Part shown: positions 33,191 through 40,610 of the stretch, in pieces
Layout: every line of letters begins with the position of its first letter
Position numbering within the stretch: the first letter of the stretch is position 1
Assembly (NCBI GenBank): GCA_002345965.1
Contig: DDTF01000006.1
Span: 9,082 to 52,179, forward strand
DNA from: Flammeovirgaceae bacterium UBA2371
Lineage (GTDB): Bacteria; Bacteroidota; Bacteroidia; Cytophagales; Cyclobacteriaceae
DNA: 43,098 bases
Direction: 5' to 3'
Notes under the pieces: generated by a model
The model's database searches: none
The model's input: the letters and a program-made list of their open reading frames with translations, nothing else
Told to the model about the DNA's origin: nothing
Made by a program: the position numbers and the translations under genes

Positions 33191-34699
33191 ATGGCAAATA
33201 CCGGAAGAATTACTCAAGTAATCGGACCCGTAGTGGACGTAGCTTTTGACGGAGCTGGATCTAAGCTCCCAAATATCCTTGACTCTCTAGAAGTGACCAA
33301 AACTGATGGCACCAGAATCGTGCTGGAAGTGCAACAACATCTTGGAGAAGATAGAGTAAGAGCCGTAGCAATGGATGGTACAGAAGGCCTTGTACGCGGA
33401 TCTGAAGTGACTGATACAGGATCACCTATCCAAATGCCGATTGGGGAAGAAATAAAAGGAAGACTATTTAATGTAATCGGTGAAACGATTGACGGCATTT
33501 CTAAGCCAAAAACTACTAAATCGCTGCCTATCCACAGATCAGCCCCTCTTTACGAAAACTTGTCTACCTCCTCAGAGGTATTGTATACTGGTATTAAAGT
33601 AATTGACCTGATCGAACCTTACGTGAAAGGTGGTAAAATTGGTCTTTTTGGTGGTGCCGGTGTAGGTAAAACCGTTTTGATCCAGGAGTTGATCAATAAC
33701 ATCGCTAAGGCATACTCTGGTCTTTCCGTATTTGCCGGTGTTGGTGAGCGTACTCGTGAAGGAAACGACTTGTTGCGTGAGATGATCGAAGCTGGTATCA
33801 TCAATTATGGTGAAGAATTCGTTAAGTCTCTACATGCTGGTGGATGGGATCTTTCTAAAGTAGACACAGAAAAATTAAAAGACTCTAAAGCAACCTTCGT
33901 TTTTGGTCAGATGAATGAGCCTCCTGGAGCCCGTGCTCGTGTGGCATTGTCTGGTTTGACTGTTGCTGAGTATTTCCGCGATGGAGATGGAACCGGAAAG
34001 GGAAGAGATATCCTTTTCTTTATCGATAATATCTTCCGTTTTACGCAGGCAGGTTCTGAGGTATCGGCTCTATTGGGTCGTATGCCATCTGCCGTTGGAT
34101 ACCAGCCTACGCTGGCAACTGAGATGGGTGCTATGCAGGAGCGTATTACTTCTACTAAAAATGGATCCATCACATCGGTACAGGCCGTTTACGTACCTGC
34201 CGATGACTTGACTGACCCGGCCCCCGCAACAACCTTCTCTCACTTGGATGCGACAACCGTATTGTCTCGTAAAATTGCCGAATTAGGTATCTATCCTGCG
34301 GTGGATCCTTTGGATTCAACATCAAGAATTCTTCGTGCCGACATCGTTGGAGAGGAGCACTACAACTGTGCACAGCGAGTAAAAGAAACATTGCAGCGCT
34401 ATAAAGAACTTCAGGATATCATCGCCATTCTTGGTATGGATGAATTAAGTGATGAGGATAAATTGGTAGTGCACCGTGCAAGAAGGGTACAACGTTTCTT
34501 ATCACAGCCTTTCCACGTAGCTGAGGCCTTTACTGGATTAAAAGGAGTATTGGTAGACATTAAAGACACCATCAAAGGATTTAACATGATCATGGATGGT
34601 GAGCTGGATCAATACCCTGAAGCAGCCTTCAACCTTGTGGGTAGCATAGAACAAGCAATAGAAAAAGGAGAGCGATTAATGGCTGAAGCTAAAGCTTAA
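33191..34699 (+). CDS. atpD: F1F0 ATP synthase subunit beta
   Basis: Catalytic subunit of the F1 sector, synthesising ATP. The 502-residue length is typical of Bacteroidota. P-loop GGAGVGKT is at residues 154-161, with the GERTREGNDL catalytic segment, GQMNEPPGAR, the DELSEED-like region as LGMDELSDEDKL, and the beta-barrel N-terminus (GRITQVIGPVVDVAF). It is followed 4 bp later by atpC, and no other atp genes are near, so the remaining subunits must be elsewhere. Codons are clearly skewed to a preferred set, as expected for a highly expressed gene. Confidence 0.98.
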   Translation: MANTGRITQVIGPVVDVAFDGAGSKLPNILDSLEVTKTDGTRIVLEVQQHLGEDRVRAVAMDGTEGLVRGSEVTDTGSPIQMPIGEEIKGRLFNVIGETIDGISKPKTTKSLPIHRSAPLYENLSTSSEVLYTGIKVIDLIEPYVKGGKIGLFGGAGVGKTVLIQELINNIAKAYSGLSVFAGVGERTREGNDLLREMIEAGIINYGEEFVKSLHAGGWDLSKVDTEKLKDSKATFVFGQMNEPPGARARVALSGLTVAEYFRDGDGTGKGRDILFFIDNIFRFTQAGSEVSALLGRMPSAVGYQPTLATEMGAMQERITSTKNGSITSVQAVYVPADDLTDPAPATTFSHLDATTVLSRKIAELGIYPAVDPLDSTSRILRADIVGEEHYNCAQRVKETLQRYKELQDIIAILGMDELSDEDKLVVHRARRVQRFLSQPFHVAEAFTGLKGVLVDIKDTIKGFNMIMDGELDQYPEAAFNLVGSIEQAIEKGERLMAEAKA

Positions 34700-34703
34700 A
34701 AGC

Positions 34704-34949
34704 ATGCATTTAGAAATAATAACACCAGAGAAAAAAATATTTGAAGGTGAAGTGCATATTGCCACCTTCCCCGGAGCGGATGGTTCTTTCCAGATTTTGA
34801 ATGATCACGCCCCTTTAGTGAGTTTACTGAAAGAGGGCGATGTGGTCTATAAGTCAAAGGAAGCAACCTCCCAGATAAAAATTACCGGAGGTGTAGTGGA
34901 GGTAATGAAAAACAAAGTGATCCTGCTTGCTGACGGAATAGCAGTCTAA
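34704..34949 (+). CDS. atpC: F1F0 ATP synthase epsilon subunit, short form
   Basis: Epsilon subunit of F1. It has 81 residues: only the N-terminal beta-sandwich (HLEIITPEKKIFEGEVHIATFPGADGSFQILNDHAPL onward, ending VILLADGIAV). The C-terminal two-helix hairpin that inhibits ATP hydrolysis in E. coli (139 residues) is missing. The stop at 34949 is followed directly by a terminator, so this is a natural end and not an obvious frameshift. It is 4 bp after atpD and co-translated with it. Confidence 0.93.
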   Translation: MHLEIITPEKKIFEGEVHIATFPGADGSFQILNDHAPLVSLLKEGDVVYKSKEATSQIKITGGVVEVMKNKVILLADGIAV

Positions 34950-34970
34950 CAGTGATTCATATTAAAATAA

Positions 34971-34998
34971 AAAAGGAGATACGTGTATCTCCTTTTTT
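34971..34998. terminator. Bidirectional terminator after atpC
   Basis: AAAAGGAGATAC (34971-34982) and GTATCTCCTTTT (34985-34996) form a perfect 12-bp stem followed by T residues. It lies between the stops of atpC and the converging lipoprotein gene and can serve both. Confidence 0.9.
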
Positions 34999-35019
34999 TA
35001 TGCCGAATACTGAACTGAT

Positions 35020-35520
35020 TTATTGTCTAACCAGCCACTTTACAAAAAACACCACCCCGATGATCATGGCTATACCTCCAATGATGTAGAACACATCACC
35101 ACTGATAATGAGCGCAACCAGTCCAACTGCTCCAAAAATAGCAGCTAGTTTCAGGTCGTTGTCCATTGCATTAGTGCTCTTGGTGGCCTTTACACTCTCT
35201 TTTTTCTCCTTTAGATATTTTTTTACATCAGCCCTAAATGCCTTCCGCTCTGATTTTGACATCTGAACGTAAGTCTTTTTGATTTCTTCCTTTACGGAGG
35301 GCTCCTTCTTTTCTAAAGGCAATACCATCGTGTTTTCCTTACTGGCTAATAATTGTTCAGCCTGAATAGGGCTTACTTCATTCTCCATTTTGGCCACATC
35401 GACTTTATTCCCCTTTTTACCGGAGTTATAATCATAACGGTCGAAATGATACGCGTATTTAGGAGAAGAACAGGCCGCTATAAAGAGCATGGCCAGTAAG
35501 TAATACAGTTTCGATTTCAT
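35020..35520 (-). CDS. Lipoprotein with two C-terminal membrane helices
   Basis: The likely start is the ATG at 35518-35520, giving 166 residues with a lipoprotein signal and lipobox IAAC (Cys17). An in-frame ATG 34 codons upstream yields a non-signal leader and is rejected. After the lipidation site is YHFDRYDYNSGKK, then a charged helical middle (about 55-118), then two hydrophobic segments near the C-terminus (about 123-140 and 143-163). Lipid plus two helices would hold it in the inner membrane. I do not recognise a function. It follows the small membrane protein gene by 31 bp. Confidence 0.75.
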   Translation of the reverse strand: MKSKLYYLLAMLFIAACSSPKYAYHFDRYDYNSGKKGNKVDVAKMENEVSPIQAEQLLASKENTMVLPLEKKEPSVKEEIKKTYVQMSKSERKAFRADVKKYLKEKKESVKATKSTNAMDNDLKLAAIFGAVGLVALIISGDVFYIIGGIAMIIGVVFFVKWLVRQ

Positions 35521-35551
35521 GTTTGGTTTTGTTAAGTCAACTGATGATTGT

Positions 35552-35851
35552 TCACTTAAATATAGACAATACTCTCTTAATGAACCGCTTTTCGAAAGAC
35601 CAAAAAAAACTGAATTGCCCAAAAATTAAACCGTAAAAAAGCAAGAGGATGTTGTACACAGGCAGAATGAGAAGGTAATAGACAATTGAAATCCACAGCG
35701 GCATTTCTCCTTCACCAACCAGGATTCTCAGAAGGGGTTGTTTGAGAAAAAGAACGGTAAATCCCGTGCAGGCAAATACAATCAGAATGATTACCACCTG
35801 GAAAGCACTGCCTACTTTCCACCGTTCCTGAAGTTTGTCAATCCAACTCAC
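35552..35851 (-). CDS. Small membrane protein, possibly DUF6787 type
   Basis: A 99-residue protein with an amphipathic, Trp-containing N-terminus (SWIDKLQERWKVGS) and two or three hydrophobic segments (about 17-37, 50-80), ending in a basic tail RFIKRVLSIFK. It recalls a small Bacteroidota family of unknown function (DUF6787), assigned from memory. The start ATG at 35851 is the only good one. It lies 31 bp upstream of the lipoprotein gene and may be its operon partner. Confidence 0.6.
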   Translation of the reverse strand: MSWIDKLQERWKVGSAFQVVIILIVFACTGFTVLFLKQPLLRILVGEGEMPLWISIVYYLLILPVYNILLLFYGLIFGQFSFFWSFEKRFIKRVLSIFK

Positions 35852-35926
35852 TGCCTATAACTATTTCTTTTTCGCGGCCAAGATATAGAAAGGCTGCTAA
35901 GAATTATAACCGCAAAAGGAATGAGA

Positions 35927-36610
35927 TTAACAAAAGAGACTCCATGCTCCCGTTTCAGGAGCATTGGCTTCAATGCGAAGTGTTTCTTTGGTTACCGGAT
36001 GGACAAACTCCAGCATTTTGGCATGCAGACAGATTCCGCCATCGTCATTGGGTGCTGGTGAGCCGTACTTTACGTCTCCAACGATAGCACAATCCATACT
36101 GGCCAGCTGCACGCGTATCTGATGCGGCCTGCCTGTTATCGGATTAACCTGAATCAGATAATAAGGGCCCTGATTCTTTATTAACTGGTAATCCAGCTCC
36201 GAACGCTTACCCTCCTTATTTTCTTTTGCGTGAGCAGTGGTCTTATTCCTTTTTTCATCTTTGACAAGCCAATGTACCAATCGGCCCGATGTTGCAGGCG
36301 GTTTTTGCGCTACTATTGCCCAATACGTCTTTTTGGTCTTTTTATCCCTGAATTGTTCATTCATGCGGGCAAGTGCTTTTGATGTACGGGCAAATACGAC
36401 AACGCCACTCACAGGTCGATCCAGTCGATGAACCACTCCTAGAAATACTGCACCAGGTTTATTGTATTTTTCTTTAATGTATTGCTTGCCAATTTCTACC
36501 AAGGGTTCATCACCCGTTGCATCCCCCTGCACCAGCATCCCAACTGGTTTGTTGACGATGAGAAGATGATTATCCTCAAACAACACATCGATATAATTGG
36601 TAGTGGCCAT
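35927..36610 (-). CDS. RluA-family pseudouridine synthase
   Basis: Converts uridine to pseudouridine in rRNA or tRNA. The start is set at the ATG 36608-36610 (MATTNYIDVLFEDNHLLIV), giving 227 residues; a longer in-frame start would run into prfC and add a non-family leader. The catalytic aspartate is D64 in VVHRLDRPVSG, the RluA/RluC/RluD motif II. YWAIV and the RPHQIRVQLA segment match motif III of the family. There is no S4 domain. The gene starts 7 bp after the prfC stop and is probably co-transcribed. The RNA target cannot be read from sequence. Confidence 0.92.
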   Translation of the reverse strand: MATTNYIDVLFEDNHLLIVNKPVGMLVQGDATGDEPLVEIGKQYIKEKYNKPGAVFLGVVHRLDRPVSGVVVFARTSKALARMNEQFRDKKTKKTYWAIVAQKPPATSGRLVHWLVKDEKRNKTTAHAKENKEGKRSELDYQLIKNQGPYYLIQVNPITGRPHQIRVQLASMDCAIVGDVKYGSPAPNDDGGICLHAKMLEFVHPVTKETLRIEANAPETGAWSLFC

Positions 36611-36617
36611 ATTACCT

Positions 36618-38222
36618 CTATCGGGAAGCCACCTCATCATTTTCCTTAAATTCCGAAGTAAAGTGGAACTCAATATCCGGGAAATTGTCTTGCACCATTT
36701 GGAGCCAGGCTTTGGATTCGGCCATGAATACCAATTTGTCATCTTTGTCACGCGCAATGTGACGCTGCTTCGAGTCCAGAAACTCTTCTAGCTTCTTTGG
36801 ATCTTTACTACTGATCCAGCATGCCTTATAAATATTCTGAGAAGCAAACTCCACCGTTGCGTTGTATTCGTTCTTCAGACGAAACTGAATTACTTCGAAT
36901 TGGAGTGCACCAACGGTTCCCACTACTTTTCTGTTTCCTAGCTGGTAGCTGAACAACTGCGCCACACCCTCTTCCATCAATTGAAGTAGTCCTTTCTCAA
37001 GCTGTTTGGTCTTCATGGCGTCTTTGTTGATCACTTCCTTGAATATCTCAGGCGAAAAACTAGGAATGCCGGTGTAAGTGGTCTTCTCCCCTTCTGTGAG
37101 CGTGTCCCCTATTTTCAGGTTGCCGGTATCATATAATCCTACGATGTCGCCTGGCCATGCTTCTTCCACTGTCTCTCTGTCTTGTGCCATGAAGGCGGTG
37201 GCGTTGGAGAACCTTATATTTTTATCTTGTCTTACGTGAAAATAGTTTGTCCCCCGTTCGAACTTGCCCGAGCATACCCTGAGGAATGCAATCCTGTTGC
37301 GATGCTTTGGATCCATGTTGGCATGAATCTTAAAAATGAAACCACTGAATTTTTTTTCGTCAGGTGTGATTGCTCTCAGCGTGGTTTCTCTTGGAATTGG
37401 AGGTGGTGCAATTTTAATAAAAGTGTCCAGCAATTCTTTAACTCCGAAGTTGTTTACGGCACTTCCAAAGAACACCGGAGCAACCTTACCGGACAAATAG
37501 TCTTCCACTTCAAAATCGGGATAGACACCCTCTATTAATTCTACATCAGCCCGTAGTTGTTTTGCATTATTTTCGCCCACATAGCCATCAATGGATGGAT
37601 CAGCAATGTCTGCAATTTCTATGGCCTCTTCCACCTTGGTTTTACTTGGTGTAAAAAGCTTCAGACTCTTTTCATACAGCGAGTAAACTCCTTTGAAAGT
37701 TTTACCCATGCTGATTGGCCAGCTCAACGGCCTTACTTTGATATTCAATTTCTCTTCGATCTCGTCCAGCAGGTCAAAAGGATCCTGTCCTTCGCGATCG
37801 AGTTTATTGATAAAGCATATCACGGGCGTATTGCGCATGCGACACACTTCCATCAATTTTTCGGTTTGCATTTCCACCCCTTTCACGCAATCGATCACCA
37901 TGATAACACTGTCCACTGCAGTGAGGGTGCGATAAGTGTCTTCGGCAAAATCCTGGTGACCGGGTGTATCGAGCAGGTTTATTTTAATGTCTTTATAATT
38001 GAATCCCATGACAGAAGTGGCCACTGAGATACCCCGTTGTTTCTCAATTTCCATCCAGTCGCTACGGGCGTGATCCTTTATTTTGCTGGATTTAACAGCT
38101 CCAGCCTTTTGAATTGCCCCTCCAAACAGGAGTAATTTTTCTGTAAGGGTCGTTTTTCCAGCATCAGGGTGACTGATGATACCAAAAGTTCTGCGTTTTG
38201 CTATTTCTTGTTCGAGTGTCAT
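36618..38222 (-). CDS. prfC: Peptide chain release factor 3
   Basis: GTPase that recycles release factors 1 and 2 from the ribosome after termination. The start ATG at 38220-38222 (MTLEQEIAKRRTFGIISHPDAGKTTL) gives 534 residues, matching the family. G1 SHPDAGKTTL is at about 17-26, G3 DTPGHQDFAEDTYRTL follows, and NKLDREGQDPFDLLDEIE is the G4 region typical of RF3. The C-terminal part includes VVGTVGALQFEVIQFRLKNEY. A longer start would add a non-conserved leader. Confidence 0.95.
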   Translation of the reverse strand: MTLEQEIAKRRTFGIISHPDAGKTTLTEKLLLFGGAIQKAGAVKSSKIKDHARSDWMEIEKQRGISVATSVMGFNYKDIKINLLDTPGHQDFAEDTYRTLTAVDSVIMVIDCVKGVEMQTEKLMEVCRMRNTPVICFINKLDREGQDPFDLLDEIEEKLNIKVRPLSWPISMGKTFKGVYSLYEKSLKLFTPSKTKVEEAIEIADIADPSIDGYVGENNAKQLRADVELIEGVYPDFEVEDYLSGKVAPVFFGSAVNNFGVKELLDTFIKIAPPPIPRETTLRAITPDEKKFSGFIFKIHANMDPKHRNRIAFLRVCSGKFERGTNYFHVRQDKNIRFSNATAFMAQDRETVEEAWPGDIVGLYDTGNLKIGDTLTEGEKTTYTGIPSFSPEIFKEVINKDAMKTKQLEKGLLQLMEEGVAQLFSYQLGNRKVVGTVGALQFEVIQFRLKNEYNATVEFASQNIYKACWISSKDPKKLEEFLDSKQRHIARDKDDKLVFMAESKAWLQMVQDNFPDIEFHFTSEFKENDEVASR

Positions 38223-38232
38223 AAAGGAGGAG

Positions 38233-38240
38233 CAAAAGTA
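38233..38240 (-). promoter_or_regulatory. Candidate -7 box for prfC
   Basis: The minus strand reads TACTTTTG, a TAnnTTTG match, 10 bp before the prfC ATG. TGTG lies 19 bp upstream as a weak -33 candidate. The implied leader is very short. Confidence 0.45.
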
Positions 38241-38290
38241 AGAAAATCTACCCACCGGACACATCAGGAAGGTACTTCATCTTACCGTTT

Positions 38291-38394
38291 GGAGCGAATT
38301 GCGGCAAGGATAGTAAGGGTGCGCAGCAGCCCGAAGCATGAGGGCCGCAGCCCTGAATAGCCTGACCTGCCGAGGCACGAGGCAGGACCGCCCA
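38291..38394. repeat. GC-rich multi-hairpin block, REP-like candidate
   Basis: About 65% G+C over the first 100 bases, well above its surroundings. Three hairpins occur in series: GGGTGC-GCA-GCA(G)CCC (38317-38332), AGGGC-CGCA-GCCCT (38341-38354) and CCTGCC-N9-GGCAGG (38366-38386). It lies between divergent genes, so terminator function is unlikely. It may be a repetitive extragenic palindrome; only a genome-wide copy search could confirm that. Confidence 0.5.
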
Positions 38395-38437
38395 AAGACA
38401 AAATCGTCAAGTAAACCTCATACAAGGTGATTATTTA

Positions 38438-38450
38438 TGACAATGTGTCA
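38438..38450. promoter_or_regulatory. Inverted repeat TGACA-N3-TGTCA upstream of dnaK
   Basis: TGACA-ATG-TGTCA, 85 bp before the dnaK start. The half-sites are the same 5-mers as in the repeat before grpE, but in opposite order. Five-bp arms can occur by chance. Confidence 0.35.
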
Positions 38451-38472
38451 CTTTTTGCAAAAAAATACCCCT

Positions 38473-38487
38473 TGGCACAACCATTGA
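38473..38487 (+). promoter_or_regulatory. TGGCA-N7-TTG element upstream of dnaK
   Basis: TGGCACAACCATTGA has TGGCAC and, ten bases after GG, GA in place of the sigma-54 GC. It matches the grpE upstream element at TGGCAnAAnnnTTG. The end is 47 bp before the dnaK ATG. No standard TAnnTTTG box is seen in the dnaK leader. Confidence 0.35.
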
Positions 38488-38534
38488 TCAATGCAAGTTG
38501 CTATTAAAATCGAATTGAATTAACTGATCATATC

Positions 38535-40472
38535 ATGGGAAAAATTATAGGAATAGACTTAGGAACAACCAACTCCTGCGTAGCCGTAATGGAGGGTAAT
38601 GAGCCTGTGGTTATCGCCAACAGCGAGGGCCGCAGAACCACCCCTTCTATCGTAGGATTTTTGGACAACGGTAAAGGTGAGCGCAAAGTAGGTGATCCTG
38701 CTAAAAGACAAGCGATAACTAATCCCAACAATACGGTAACTTCCATCAAACGCTTCATGGGTAAAAAATTCGATGAAGTGTCTGGAGAGAAGAAGATGGT
38801 TTCTTATGCTGTAGAAAAAGGCAACAACGACACCATCCGAGTAAAAATCGGAGATCGTCTCTACACCCCACAGGAAATCTCTGCAATGATTCTTCAAAAA
38901 ATGAAGAGTACGGCAGAAGACTATCTGGGCACCGCAGTAACAGAAGCGGTAATTACCGTGCCTGCTTACTTCAACGATGCTGAGCGCCAGGCTACGAAAG
39001 AAGCCGGACAGATTGCTGGTCTCGATGTGAAAAGAATCATCAACGAGCCAACCGCAGCTGCACTTGCGTACGGTATGGACAAGAAGAACAAGGACATGAA
39101 GATTGCGGTGTATGACCTGGGTGGTGGTACATTCGATGTCTCTATTCTTGAATTGGGTGATGGTGTATTCGAAGTAAAATCGACCAATGGTGATGTACAC
39201 TTAGGTGGTGATGACTTTGACCAAAAAATAATCAACTGGTTGGCTGATGAGTTCAAAGCTGATGAGAACATTGATCTGAGAAAAGATCCAATGGCTTTGC
39301 AGCGTCTGAAGGAAGCTGCGGAGAAGGCAAAGATTGAACTATCAAGTTCTTCAGAAAGTGAAATCAACTTACCTTATGTTACTTCAGTAGACGGAGTACC
39401 TAAGCACCTTGTGAAAAAATTGACCAGAGCAAAATTTGAGCAACTGGTTGATGACTTGGTACGCAGAACTTTGGAGCCTTGCAAGAAGGCCATGGAAGAT
39501 GCCGGTATGAGCAAAAGTGACATTGACGAAGTGATTCTGGTAGGTGGATCTACTCGTATCCCACGCATACAGGAAGAGGTTGAGAAGTTTTTTGGCAAGA
39601 AGCCATCCAAGGGTGTTAACCCAGATGAGGTAGTAGCAATTGGAGCCGCCATTCAGGGGGGTGTATTGACTGGTGAAGTAAAAGATGTACTGTTGTTGGA
39701 TGTGACTCCACTGTCGTTGGGTATTGAAACCATGGGCGGTGTGATGACCAAGTTGATTGAGTCCAACACTACCATTCCTTCCAAAAAGTCAGAGGTGTTC
39801 TCAACAGCATCTGACAGCCAGCCTTCTGTAGAGATACATGTATTGCAAGGTGAGCGTCCGATGGCAAAGGACAACCGTACGATTGGAAGATTCCATTTGG
39901 ATGGAATTCCACCAGCACCACGAGGTGTGCCTCAAATTGAAGTAACATTCGATATTGACGCAAACGGAATTCTTCATGTGTCTGCCAAAGACAAAGGAAC
40001 AGGTAAAGAGCAAAAAATCAGGATTGAGGCCTCTTCAGGACTTACTGAAGCTGAAATCAAAAAGATGAAAGAAGAGGCACAGGCCAATGCCGAAACAGAT
40101 AAAGCAGAGAAAGAGCGAATTGAAAAAATCAATCAAGCCGATTCTTTGATCTTCCAGACTGAAAAGCAATTGAAAGAGTTTGGAGATAAAATATCTGATG
40201 GCAATAAAACTCCTATCAACGGAGCGCTTGAAAAATTGAAAGAAGCACACAAAGCACAGGATGTTGCCGCCATTGAAAGTGCTATGGCCGAATTGAACAA
40301 AGCCTGGGAGGCTGCATCTCAAGAGATGTACGCAGCTGGAGCAGCCGGTGGCGCTCAGCAAGGAGCCGATGCTAATGCTGGGGCAGGTGCAACAGGAGCG
40401 GCTGGAAACGGTACTGAAGAGAATGTGTCTGATGTAGAATATGAAGAAGTAGACGATAAAGACAAGAAATAA
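38535..40472 (+). CDS. dnaK: Chaperone DnaK (Hsp70)
   Basis: ATP-driven chaperone binding exposed hydrophobic peptides. The 645-residue protein has the nucleotide-binding domain starting IIGIDLGTTNSCVAVMEG (about 4-21), including VYDLGGGTFDVSILE and the phosphate-loop VGGSTRIPRIQ. The linker DVLLLDVTPLSLG and beta-sandwich substrate domain follow, then the helical lid and an Ala/Gly-rich tail ending EEVDDKDKK. The start ATG is at 38535. It stands alone, with grpE-dnaJ elsewhere in this window. Upstream motifs resemble those before grpE. A strong terminator follows. Confidence 0.98.
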   Translation: MGKIIGIDLGTTNSCVAVMEGNEPVVIANSEGRRTTPSIVGFLDNGKGERKVGDPAKRQAITNPNNTVTSIKRFMGKKFDEVSGEKKMVSYAVEKGNNDTIRVKIGDRLYTPQEISAMILQKMKSTAEDYLGTAVTEAVITVPAYFNDAERQATKEAGQIAGLDVKRIINEPTAAALAYGMDKKNKDMKIAVYDLGGGTFDVSILELGDGVFEVKSTNGDVHLGGDDFDQKIINWLADEFKADENIDLRKDPMALQRLKEAAEKAKIELSSSSESEINLPYVTSVDGVPKHLVKKLTRAKFEQLVDDLVRRTLEPCKKAMEDAGMSKSDIDEVILVGGSTRIPRIQEEVEKFFGKKPSKGVNPDEVVAIGAAIQGGVLTGEVKDVLLLDVTPLSLGIETMGGVMTKLIESNTTIPSKKSEVFSTASDSQPSVEIHVLQGERPMAKDNRTIGRFHLDGIPPAPRGVPQIEVTFDIDANGILHVSAKDKGTGKEQKIRIEASSGLTEAEIKKMKEEAQANAETDKAEKERIEKINQADSLIFQTEKQLKEFGDKISDGNKTPINGALEKLKEAHKAQDVAAIESAMAELNKAWEAASQEMYAAGAAGGAQQGADANAGAGATGAAGNGTEENVSDVEYEEVDDKDKK

Positions 40473-40492
40473 CGGCTTGCTTTAAATACTTT

Positions 40493-40533
40493 AAACGACA
40501 AAACCCCCGAAAATTCGGGGGTTTTGTCGTTTT
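40493..40533 (+). terminator. Strong terminator after dnaK
   Basis: A long stem, with ACGACAAAACCCCCGAA on the left and TTCGGGGGTTTTGTCGT on the right, a two-base centre and a T-run, lies 20 bp after the dnaK stop. It is one of the best hairpins in the window and ends the monocistronic dnaK transcript. Confidence 0.9.
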
Positions 40534-40564
40534 AAAGGCAATTTCATCCATTCAGCGACATACT

Positions 40565-40576
40565 CTATCCGGATAG
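40565..40576. promoter_or_regulatory. Perfect 12-bp palindrome upstream of the DUF4382 lipoprotein
   Basis: CTATCCGGATAG is a perfect palindrome in the 78-bp gap between the dnaK terminator and the lipoprotein gene, 34 bp before its start codon. This is a common distance for an operator. No regulator is encoded nearby. Confidence 0.3.
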
Positions 40577-40610
40577 GTTACCCAGCCCTACATTCGACCA
40601 TAGATAAGAG

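Larger units (their letters stand above)
38223..38534. other. 312-bp divergent intergenic region between prfC and dnaK
   Basis: The longest stretch without a gene. From left to right it holds a -7 box for prfC (38233-38240), a GC-rich structured block (38291-38394), an inverted repeat TGACA-N3-TGTCA (38438-38450), a sigma-54-like element (38473-38487) and the dnaK leader. A 63-codon plus-strand frame crosses the left part but overlaps the structured block and the prfC start, and shows no coding character. Confidence 0.8.

Noticed and set aside
35521..35622. Longer start for the 35020-35520 lipoprotein
   Set aside because: It would place 34 residues before a clear lipoprotein signal peptide and overlap the upstream gene.
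36611..36757. Longer start for the pseudouridine synthase
   Set aside because: It would run deep into prfC and add residues not seen in the RluA family.
37182..38027. 118- and 156-codon plus-strand ORFs inside prfC
   Set aside because: Antisense shadows of prfC; Cys/His/Phe-rich translations without domains.
38169..38360. 63-codon plus-strand ORF between prfC and dnaK
   Set aside because: It overlaps the prfC start on the other strand and the GC-rich hairpin block. The product is Arg/Ser-rich, with no family likeness.
38451..38459. CTTTTTGCA shared by the grpE and dnaK upstream regions
   Set aside because: Nine identical bases, but on opposite sides of the TGGCA element in the two regions and T-rich, so I treat it as chance.
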